From Actinernus sp. WN-2022 (lineage: Eukaryota > Cnidaria > Anthozoa > Actiniaria > Actinernidae): a stretch of 64,000 nt of DNA. How positions within the stretch are numbered: the first letter of the stretch is position 1; each line of letters opens with the position of its first letter. The notes beneath the pieces were generated by a model. It saw nothing but the letters and a program-made list of their open reading frames with translations. It did not search any database and was not told the origin of the DNA. The DNA is taken from positions 37,718,802 to 37,782,801 of the forward strand of contig JAOWCC010000064.1 in the NCBI GenBank assembly GCA_030867875.1. Reading direction: 5' to 3'. The translations under genes and the position numbers were made by a program. Shown here piece by piece: positions 31,301-43,300 of this stretch.

Positions 31301-34300
31301 ATGAGGCTCAGAGACAAATTAAATGTATTCTTTACTCGGAGAATACAATAAAATAAATGTAAGCATATATCAAACGCCCATTACTAGTATATTGTCTTAA
31401 ATGACAGCAAAGGCAAAAACAACTCCTTCCCTTTTTCTTGTTTCACGAGTAACAGACCAACTGCATGAGCCAGATGTGCATGAGCAGTGTATATCACAAA
31501 CTGGAAAAAACACTTTCTATTAATATGAAAAAAAACACATGTAATCTCGGATTTTCGGAACTTCGGTATTTCAGTACTATGTAAATTTATAAAATAGTTT
31601 CGATAGTACGCGCGCTCTGATTGGCTGTAAGCCGTGTTTCTATAACTCTATAGAAACATAGTCAGTTGAGCGCGCGCTTGAGCTAGTTGTGAGAATTTAC
31701 GTTTTGATTATCAAATTAAGCGAGCGTTTCACTGCTTTTATTTGTTTATTTTATAAAGGAAATAGAAAACATTTTCCTCTTGTTTCTATAGAGTTATAGA
31801 AACACTTGTAGAAGTTTGGAAGAACTCGAAATAGCTGTGGAAACACTCGCCCTTCGGGCTCGTGTTCCCACTGGCATTTCTCGTTCTCCCAAACTCCCAC
31901 TCGTGTTTCTATAACTCTATAGAAACACGGAAAATGTTTTCTATTTCTTAAATGCAAAACATTTGGACATTCCAATTTACGACATTTTTCATGGGGTTTT
32001 CATGATGTTCCCATGATATTTCCAATTTTTTGAAAGCATCCGACGAAATATCATTGGAAAACTATGGAAAATTTTCCAAGATTATTGTATATTGACGACA
32101 TAGTATGGAAATACCATAAAATCCGAATCATTGTTTCATGATCTTTCCACCGCAGGCACCTCGTAAGTATAAAGAAAACCCAGAAAAAAAATATCGAAAA
32201 AAGATGTGGGCTTCCTGTGGTTGAAGTAGACCAGGAGAGAGACTAGGAACGAGGGATCGCTCGATACAGGAAGCCCGGTTTCAGGTTTCTTTTAGGATCT
32301 AGGAGATGCCTGCGGAGGAGAAATTGATTGATTTCTAGAGTATGTGGGCAGTTGACTGACTAACCTTGATTGTTGCCACGCCTGCATTTAGTGCTAACGG
32401 TTTGTAGAAAAATCCCTCCATTTCTAGGAACGTGTAGCTGTCAAATGAGAAGTCGTTAAACCTAGCGTTAAACACTTGTCTGAAAATCTGGTCCATCCCT
32501 CTCAGTGACACGAGTCTTCCTGTGTAAAACCTCATTTCAACTTCTTATAACACAGGGGGTATGATTATTGAATTCTGAAGGGCATCAAATAATCAAGGAC
32601 ATCAAATAGTTACCTAAATACGATGCCCTAAATACGATTACTAGGGGAAAAAACAATTAAAAGGAACATTTCTGGAAAATAATGCATAATAAACATCAAT
32701 ATTGGGAACGGTAGTGAGAAAAAATAGCTTTTTTTAGTTGTTTTCTGGAATGAATGCTTTTAATTCGAAGAGGTAAGTTATTCCAATAATAAAGACCAAT
32801 TACTGTTGGGGGAAATTTTCTCAAATTTAATCGATATCGTTCATTGTAAAAAAAATTGATTTGTAGAGATTCTTGTTTGGTGGTGTTCTGAGACATATTT
32901 CATATTAATTGAACAGCTTTTGCTTTCGGTCATACATTCATAAATGAAAATACATATATTCATTTTAACTATGCCAGGAAGTTTAAGCACATTAAGTTTA
33001 ATATAATTTAATATAATCATTTGAAGTATCGAAGAAATCAGAAAAGTAAACCTGCACAGGGGGGTGGGGGAGGAACTACATTTTATTGACAAGAAAGGCA
33101 ACCTCACCTGTTACGTAGCACGGAGTTTCGTAGATATTACTCAATGTCAAAATCAGTGCTGTTAAAATCAACGACTACCAGATGGAAATTCTTTTCTGCA
33201 GTATTTTTATAGATCTGGAAAGTATCAAAACAAGTACATAGTTGATTGGAGTAACAGAAGAGAAGATGAGGTAAGAGAACGAACTCCTATGCCTCATGAT
33301 AATTATTTGAAATCTATTTTTGGTTTCACAATACTTGATGTAAGTTATATTTCATTTTATCCCGTTCTGGTAGGCTACCCTAGTTTGTTACCCATTGTTT
33401 ATATCCCCTCACATCCTCGTTATAAACCACTTCTTAGCATAAGACCCGGGGGGGGGGGGGGGGGGTATGAGGCCGAGAGGCTCAAATCCTGACCCTGTTT
33501 GACCCAATCCGAGCTCCAAAACCCTGATTGCCCCCTTTTTGGGGAAAAAAAACCCTGATTGTCTCTTCTTTAAATTGTTTTCAAAACACGGTCGGATATA
33601 TACCCCGGCCGGCCTTTTACCGCGTACCGGGATTGCATGCAAAATACGGAACATTTCAAGTCGGGACGTGTCATTGGGTAAACAAATCAGCAGATGAAGT
33701 ACATAGATAAGTACTGAAGTACGAATTAGCGGCGTCACGATGTATGGGAACCTCGGTGCTTGCATGTGGGCAGGCGATCAAAATGCGGCAACAGAATGGC
33801 TTTTTTTGACATAGTAGCTAAAAAAAAATGAACCCTAACTGCCTAAAAAATACTGAACCCCGACCCTGACTGCACCCAAATTATACTCAAATCCTGACCC
33901 TGATCTGCCCAAATCAGGTCAAAATCCTGACCCTACCTGCCCAAACCGAGCTCAAAACCCTGACCCACCCCCGCGGTACATACATAATACGTCACAAACA
34001 GGAGTACCCCCCCCCCCCCCCTCGGGCATAAGAGCGCCACTTTACGCCAATCAGGAGTCTTTCTTAAAATAACCAGGCTATGTCCTGTTAAAGGACCACA
34101 ATCACCCTAGACGCATTGCGGCCGTTTGTTTTGTTTTGAAAATTGCGCTATTGTTTGATACGTACTCTTGCTCCACGTATACCAATTTCCGACTGCAACA
34201 AAATGGCGACTGAACGGATGTGCGCCCGCAAAGCGTCTAGGGTGACTGCGAGGCTTTAAGCACCTAGCTCATTCTCTTGATTGGAGTACTTAATAATTAT

Positions 34301-37300
34301 GGTGTCGAACCTGAAAATCGAAACGGAAAACGGCAACTACGTGTGTTTAAGCTTACTTTGGCAAGTTCATCTACGAGATACTTTATCCAGTAACCATAAT
34401 TTCTAACTGAAAGAAAATAAAAGGGTATCTTAATTATGGTAATAGTAATTCTCCTCATGATATTTAAACAGAAAAAGAAGCCACACTATTTGAGGGAACC
34501 GGGATAGCGCTTCGGCCCTCATGCACCTCTGTGCCTATTTAGCTCGATTAGCTTTAGCCTATTTCTAAATAGCCAGTACTCCAGGTTTAGTTTTAAATAA
34601 TTAAATAATTGTTTTTTATTATGTAATACATTGGGTACGAAATAAAGTTCATTGTTGTGCCCCAGGTTCGAACCATGGACGCGGCGCCATATGTGAGCTG
34701 AGTTTGTTGCCTAGTATCTCGCCCTTGCTCCGAGGAATTTTCTCCGGGTTCGCCGGTTTTATTCCCTCGCTAAATCCCGATCTGTGGATTAGCCGGGTCC
34801 TGACTCTGATCAGCCCCTATGATTGCTTCAGGTCTCGTTAGGAATTCAGAGTTAAAGTGCAAGGCTCCTCTACTTTTTCCTTTTCGATTGCAGAACAGGG
34901 AATGTTAGTGACGACATCTGTATTTTATTGTTACAATTCTTAATTACTAGGGATAAAAATCAATAAGTCAGAGAAATATAGTTGCTCAGTAATAACTGTG
35001 CCGTCATCTCCGCCATTTTGATTGACGTAAAAACTGATATTCCTCGTTCGCTTCTCTAATTTAGAAAGAACCAGTTGTTCATTATTTTCAAATCTCTGAC
35101 TTACTTACCAGTAACAATAACATGAACTTTAGGATAATCTCTCCACTGAAAACCCTCTGGATAGCACAGCGCAGAGGATATAGTGTTATTGTTCAGTTTT
35201 ATGTACTTTGTACTGAACCTGTATACAAACTCTGATAGTCGAACCATCTCATCTGAAAAGAAAAAGATATTCAATTTGTTGATGATCAAATAAACATCAC
35301 CAATGGTTTGCAGCTTTGAATTCTTAAAAATCACGTTTCTGATTCGGCATTTAATCTGTCAAAACATAATTGATTTCAATCAATCCCAATAGATACACGA
35401 CAGCCATCTTGGTTGAACTAACAAGAGAAGCTAATGAGGAATCTTGTATTTAGTCTTGAAAACCAAGATGGCGGCGACGACGTCACGTCGCCAAGAATAG
35501 TGTTTATAGATTAATTTAAATACTTCAAGTCGTTGATAATAATTGCACAAAAGCCCAAATATTCTTGATGTGTAGTATACGAAGGTTTCAGCGTTCTTAT
35601 GTGACGTCATCAATTACAAGATGGCGGTTCCTAGGCTAGTGTTTCTCACCGTCTAGTAAGTAAAAATTGCCCTCCGTTGTTATTATTCAGCAACTTCAAA
35701 ATGCATCAGCTATAAAGAATTTTGTTGTTGTTTATCGAGGACAACAGAATTGCAGAACCTTGCTAGTCATATATAGCCTGAATTTCAGCCGTCTGCTTTT
35801 CTAGCCATACAGGAAGCCGTAGTATTCTTCAAGTAAGATTAAACAATTGTTACTCACTTTTTCCTTCAACTCTCAGGTCCTAGTGAAGAAAAAACACTAT
35901 GTTATTCTATTATTCTACACAAGGGAACAGTGTCATAACTCTTTAGTCTTTTCTATCAGGCGAAGTCCCTGTGGCTAATTATCTCATTTTAAAACTGACT
36001 GATGGTATTAGGGCCAGTAGTTGAATGAATAGATTGAAGACTTACGAGTTCTAGTAGATAACGGCATCCTTTCTCTGCGTCTGTCTTCTTTTCAATGTTA
36101 ACAACGCGATTTAGTTCGTACATATTTCTACGATAGAGAAGAATGATTGATTTAAACTTATGGCTTAATCCAGTAATGGGCAATAAAGGGAAACAGCGGA
36201 ATGTTTAAATTTGTGTTAAAGGGAGAGTAAGTTAAGACCATATCAGTCCACTTCCGTGTTTATAATAATGATTATAGATAATCGGCTGAAGAACAATATT
36301 GTGTTACCAAAGCAGTACTAGATACACTGTAATCTTAGGTATCCTTCAAAAAAATCAAAATCAAATATTTTGAGTTTTCCCTTGGATATTGTGGGAAAGA
36401 TTCTCTTTGGATGTTTTTAAACGTTGGATCGAAGAGCTGTGCCCTGCGTGCTTTTGGCTTTAAATCCCTCGCCAACGGGCTGTCAGGTCAATTCCTTATC
36501 AGTACAACTGTTGTTGTGATGGTATTCTCATGGTAAAGATGTATTTGTGTTTAGCGATGAGCCTTGAATGCAACTTGTACTCGTTCAGTTTGCTGTTGCT
36601 ATTTGAGATCAGAAGAGCTGTATTAATGCATTACAGTACATTTCATCAACTACTGATACGTGGTCGTTATTTGCGCATTTCAAGAGATAAAAGGATTTGT
36701 ACGGTTTGTGATTCGGATGATGTTGGTGATGACTGATTCCACTATCTTCTCAAGTGTCAAACTTGCTTCGAACTTTGTGGTACCCGGACAACAAACTGAA
36801 CGAGACTTACATTCAAGTCTCATCAGTAAACACAAATGCATCTTTACCATCACAACAACAGTTGTATAAGGAATTTACCTGACTGTTGGCGAGGGATTCA
36901 AAGCCTAAAAGCAGGGCACAGCTCTTCGACCCAATGTTTAAAAACATCCAAAGAGAATCTTTCCCTACGCTCGCTTTGCACTCGAAGCTTAATAATAATA
37001 ATAATAATTAGTTTATTCACGCCTCTTGCAGTGTATACATATACTGAATTACAGGCTGATTACACTTAATAATAAGCTACTAATTACATTGAATAAAGAG
37101 TGACGTAATATATGATATAACTAAACGATTTAGATAACGTGATATTTCACAGTTACAAAGTTGCTAAAACGGTCAGTCTTAGTGGTCATTGGGTAACTGA
37201 TTTTGCACGATCTTAGCGAGTCCTGTGCCGATGAGTTTATTACTCTGTTATGTATTAGGAGGCTTAATGCAGCATATAAATTTCTTACACGCCGCTACTC

Positions 37301-40300
37301 CACACCCGCCTTTTCCAATGCTTCGCCGTAAACAATACGCGGAAAAATGATGGGCAATCTGCTAAGTTTGCATGAAATTTATAGTTATTCATCATCACAG
37401 CAGTTTCAGTCAACCGTACGTCTCACTCAGTGGTATTACATCCTGTTTATACCGGTTTATACCTGTTTGTGAAGTACGTCATGAATCAATTAATCATACT
37501 TACCCTTTACTTTTCTTCAAGTTCTTCATGTATTCTTGCACCAGTTCATTGACCTCCTGCAATCATATTATTCAGTAAACAAGGTAAACGTAACCTGAGA
37601 GAAAACGTCTCCTGAAAATTCATTTTCCTAAAGTAAAACCAAAAAAACACACGCAGAATTGAATACATTCCATTGACAAACAGATAACCTTTTCCTCGAT
37701 AACTCGATTTCCACGTGCTTTGGCATACGGCATTCTAAAAAGTGTAGTTTTATCATTTGGGTAGAAGTCGGTATCTTTTGCCTGTGAGTAGAGAATAAAG
37801 TATCACCCACTTGTCAATTCAGTTGGTAGATCACGGATTCGAAACCCGGCCATGTCCTTGGGCAGGGACGTATAAGCTGTTGGCCTTCAGGGGTGTAGCC
37901 AATTAAAGGGAGGTTCCCGGAGTTCCGTAACTTAGCATATTGGAGATAGAAACCTCTATAACTCATAGACGCAACACTCAAATCAAGAAATATTTTACTA
38001 TTCAACTATTTACTTGATGGAGAATCGATTTTAATGATTACAAATTTGGGCTGATACATGTAGGCACTTTAAGGTATCAACACTGTCCCTCGGCTTGAGG
38101 TCCATATAATAACGATATTATTTAAATAACTACTTAATTTACCAGCCCTTTACTAATGGCTTCGTATTTCCACATCTTTCTTTGTTGAATGTAGGAGGGT
38201 CGATATGGACAGGTTGGTAAGACATCGGCAACCAGACTGTGATGGAGTTTGGGTACTATAGGAATAAACGAGGAAACGTCTCATTACAGCGATTCTCAGT
38301 CTCACGTCAGTGAAGGTAGAAGGCGGAGTGAGTAATGACATGCGGAATAACGTATGGCGCGATTTTGGCGTCATTTTTCAGGTTACCGCAGTTTGTGATA
38401 TCGCGGGCTCAGTTGACTGAGGAAAACAAGCCGAAGTATCTCGTTCCTTAGGGAGGAGTATAGCTCCTCCCCACCGCTATATTTCTGATAGGCCATCCTT
38501 TCTTATTTTCCCTTCGGCCCCCCTCCCCTTCCTGACATAGGCACAGGAAACCAAACTCCAGATATTGGTAGAGGTTGCAAGCCTGTTGCGGAGGCTACGC
38601 AGTAACATGACCTGGTTTCTTCCATCAAAAACTCTCGAGAGTTACCTTTTAGACAGTTGTCATCGCGACCGTCTCGTAACTCGTTTGCTGTTATAGGCGG
38701 CATCTATAAAATAAGAGGCATACCGCATGATAGAGCAGATTTCGTATGACTGAGTGGGACAAACTACAGCACTGACTACAGCACGGTTACCGTACGGCAT
38801 GCCGTGACGTTGAAATGGTTTCCCATTGTTTCCCATCTACTTAACAAATAGATGCTATTTGGCTGTCCTAGATGCACAGGTGACGTCACCTCGTGAAGGG
38901 TTCACAGACGTGTGCTATTGGTGTTCTTGTTTTGACGTAGAAGACAGACTCACGGCAAAATTACATCGATTTGTTTGATACAATAATTAGCGAAAAAGGA
39001 GGTGGACTACAATAGAGTATGCCCACCGAGGGACTATCGCTGATAGTTTCCCTTGGAAATTTGATGTTCTTAAAACTAGCATATCTCGAACTTCGTTCTC
39101 GGGCTTATATTTGTTTTAAGAACATCAAATTTCCGCGGTCAACTATCAGCCGATAGTTCCTCGACGGACACAGTCTATTTGTATAATAGTTCCGAGACAA
39201 ACACACTCTATTTGTCGTTATTGTTCGTCACAAAATTGTTCTCCGCTCTCAGCGAGCACTATCGCCTGATCGTTTGCATCCGCGGACGACAACTATCACG
39301 TTACGTGATCAATTTCCAATCAGAATCGGAGAGAATAGGCCTTTTGGAGCTAAAGCTCGAGTAATACGTTCACCAATTCCTTGCGACTTGTCTCGCAACA
39401 ATGTTGCGTTGCGAGTTGAAGCGCGATGTTGCACGTATTACCACCCACCCGAGAAACTTGTCACGCAACAAATTGCCATGTGGGAAGGGGTACTGGCTAT
39501 ACCCCCCCCCCCCCCCCCCCCTCCCCCCGCAGCTGCGCCGTCCATGCTGCAAGCAAAGTTAACTGAAATTCTTGCAAGGAATCACTAAATAATTCAATTT
39601 ACATTCGTCCAGAGCTCATTTACTCTAAAATAATTACACCGCTTTTCCTGATTCTCAATCAGAACTCCGTTAAACCTTTATCAGTTTTAGGTTTAAAGTA
39701 TGTTTATTTTTACGTGCACTTCACTGGACTATAACATATTTATATTATGACTATTACATATTTGGATATTTATACCCTTTTTAAGAGTAGGGGCCTGTGA
39801 TCCTCCATAATGCATTGCTTACGAGTGGCATCTGCAGATACTAAACTCTCCTCTTCGGCTGTCGAAACAATTCAGATATTAAAGTGGCAATGAAATGAAA
39901 ACAAAATAGATCCCGTTTTTATTGTATTTTATTAAATTCTATGCTTCCCTTAGTCACTTTGTGCAATTAAAAATCAATTTAGAGAGCGCGCGCGAGAGCA
40001 TTTTTTTTTTCGTATCGAAGTCAGGCAAAATTGCCAATTTTTATGCCGTTAAAGACATTATAATCACATGCGTGACGTCACTTAGTCTGCGTATTTTATT
40101 TACACAAGTAAAAATATGACCAACGGCAAAGCTTCTATTTGAAAAAATATGGCCAACGTCCAGGTTTCTATAAGTAAGACATATTTAGAATGAAAATTGG
40201 GCAAAAATGCATTTATATTGAAGTATTTATGGCGACGAATATAAATGAACAGACCAAGTGACGTCACGCATGTGATCGGTGGCATTAAAAAGTGTCGCCT

Positions 40301-43300
40301 GATTTTGGCACTTTTGCCTGACTTCGATACGAAGTTTGTGTTCTCCAAATTGATTTTTAATTGTACAACATGACTAAGGTAAGCATATAATTTAATAAAA
40401 TAAAATAAAAACGGGGTCGATTTGTTTCATTTCATTGGCACTTTAAGTAATGATTCGCCTAAGAACAATAGCAAAATACAATATAGGCTACTACAATGAG
40501 CATATCCAGTCTCGGTCGATTTTGCTTGAATATGCCTTGAGTGCTGTCCCTCCACGGTCAACGTTACAAGCGGAAATTAAGGAAATTGTATGCCGTTGGC
40601 CATATTTACAGTGAAAACGTAAAGAAAAACAAGATCTTTGAAATATAAATTTAAGTACTTTCCTCGCGGACAATGTTCTTTGAAATCAAACCATAGTTAC
40701 TTTGAAATAAATTAACTAAACTACATTCATTAAACTAAATTAAAACTTCAAAAGTTTTAATGAAAATATATTACTTTGATGGTTTTGTATTGAATTTATG
40801 AGCATCGACAATAATATTACGAGAAAGAAAATTAACACATTTTGACGTTAATTCCTTGCCGTTCAGTGCTGTATTATATATATCGTTCTTAGCCGGAGAA
40901 TTAATTAACTCTTTGACGACGGACCGTATTTGAGCTCAATTGGTGACTAAACCCTCCCCTCAGTTCCAGTTTGGCTAGCCCGGGGTAATTAAATACTGCT
41001 GACTTGTTAAGCCAAGGGCTCAAACTTTCCCCACAATACCATTCGGGAGAATTCTACGTACTCATCGACGGTAAGTATTGCAACTTCTGTAGGGTTTCCA
41101 ATGAAATCTGCTCTAATTTTGGAGAAAAATGCCACTGTCAGAGAGCTTGAGGACATCATTAAGTCTGCTGAAAAGTACTTGGTTTGCTTTTAGTAGGCCT
41201 TGTGAGGGGATTTCACAAGGTTTTTCCGTTGTGTTTGTGCTTTCAGACACAGGAAAAAATTATTCAATGAAATCCTTGAAATCCTGCAGTTGGCAGTCTT
41301 TTACTCCTACTCAAACTATTAGGATGTGTTTTTGTCACTTTAAAGCAACGGCTTGAGTCCAAATCACCGCTCTTGGTTGTAGGGGTAAAAGACAAGGGGG
41401 ACCCCTTGTGAATTTGTGTCCATTACCCAGCATGCAATTGGAGGTGGGTGCAGGAAAACGTGGTGGAGAGAAATGCAGCGTTAAGAATAGCGTAGTTCGC
41501 AGTCGCTTGGTGTGTTTTGTGCAAACAAACCTGGTGGTTGGAAAGATTAAAGAAGGTACTGTAACGCCTGAGTGCTGATTTTGTGTTTGCTTTTGATTTC
41601 AAGTGCGAATGGGAAGGAATTTTTGAGCCGATTTTCAGCTCCTCAAAATTCGTAAAATACGATCGCCAAAACAAATGAGCTTTTCTCCAAAGTGGAAGAG
41701 CCAAGCGATCCCTGTTATAGCTCTAACTTTGAAGTCATTCATCCCTTCAAATAATATCGCAACATTGTCTTTCCAGCATGTCTAGATGTGATGCACTAAT
41801 TTTCCAGTTATCGGTCACCGCATAGGACCGATATTTGCAGGGTCCGTCGCCAAAGGGTTAAAAGGAAACTGTATGTGTATCAACAAGGAGAAAGACCAAT
41901 CAAGTATTGATATTCATCTCTCAGATTTATTACATACCGTTTATCATGATTTATCTTCAACGGGCAAGATTCGTATTCTCAAGGACCAGCTGGAACGAGC
42001 ACTCGATGGAGGCTCATGCGTCCGTGAGAATACGAAACTTCCGCTATTAACCTAATCCTTACCGAAATATGGTGACAATAAATCAGGATCGATCAAATCG
42101 AATTTCCTGTTATCCATCCCAGGAGTTTGCCACTGAAGAGAAAAATACAGATATGTAGTATGCTTGTACATTAATCTGAAGGTATTTTAATAATACGAAT
42201 TGCTATACAGATATGTAGTACACTTGTACATTCATCTGAAGATATTACGAATTACTATATAGATATGTAGTCACTTGTTCATTGATCTGAAGGTATTACG
42301 AATTACTATACAGATATGTAGTGCACTTGTACATTACGCTGAAGATATTACGAATTACTGTACAGATATGAAGTATACTTGTTCGTTAATCTGAAGGTAT
42401 TACGAATTGCTATACAGATATGTAGTGCACTTGTTCATTAATCTTTAGGTATTACAAATTACTATATAGATATGTAGTACACTTGTTCATTAATCTGAAG
42501 GTATTACGAATTACTATCCTATCAAAACAAAGGTTTTTGTATTAGGGAGGTTTCGTTTTATCACGGACGAGCTGGAACGAAGCCTCGATGGCGGCTCGTA
42601 TGGAGGAATTCGCAAAACAATATCACATCAGAAATTAAAGAATTCCTCGTCTTAGCCTCCATTGAGTGCTCGTTCGAGTTCGTCCATGAGAATACAAAAC
42701 TTTCCATTGAAGCTGACGCTCGTGTATGTGCTGTAAGGAGAAATAAACGCAATCGTGAATAAACGGCTTCAGCGGATTTCCTTTGAGAGTCGAATTAATT
42801 CGGTGATCCCTTTGGATTTTTGTTGCTTAGCTGTGAAAAATGTTTTGAAAAATATTTTTAAATGAGAAATTACAGAAGCTGAAAAATCGCACTGCTAGAG
42901 ATATAACTAACCAAGCTACAACACGAGTTCAGGTTTGCTGTTGACAAGCTTCTCAAGTACGTTAAGGCCTGGATTTGACCTTGTTGCCAGACCCCAGCAA
43001 AGATTAAAGGTTTCTTGTCTTTTTTACTAATAGTTACTATTTCTAAATTATAACTTAAAGTTATGTTGGGTTTGACTTCTTCAACATTTGCAGTTTTTCT
43101 TATGGTGATCACGTGATCAGTGACGTCATAGCTAAGAGAAACACATAAAGAATGGGGCCGCGAGTTTTACACTCAAAATTGTTCATGAAAATAAGATTGC
43201 TTTAACAAGTCAAAAAGAATCACGGTTAGAGATTTTGTTTTTATTGATTAGGGGATAAGATATTAAGGGGGGAATGTGGTCACGTTAGCTGTTTTGTTGA

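Noticed and set aside
31395..31520. Possible minus-strand exon reading [20 protein letters not shown]
   Set aside because: It has an acceptor-like CCAG but runs into a stop without a donor and does not match the glycosyltransferase order.
32438..32520. Upstream extension of exon 32365-32437 (open in frame, reading [17 protein letters not shown])
   Set aside because: Including it would break the phase with the preceding exon's strong donor and would add about 30 residues absent from the family. The acceptor at 32438 fits both.
37814..37860. tRNA-like words (TTCAGTTGGTAGATC and GATTCGAAACCC)
   Set aside because: The two boxes are only about 10 bases apart, so no cloverleaf is possible. At best it is a deleted SINE remnant.
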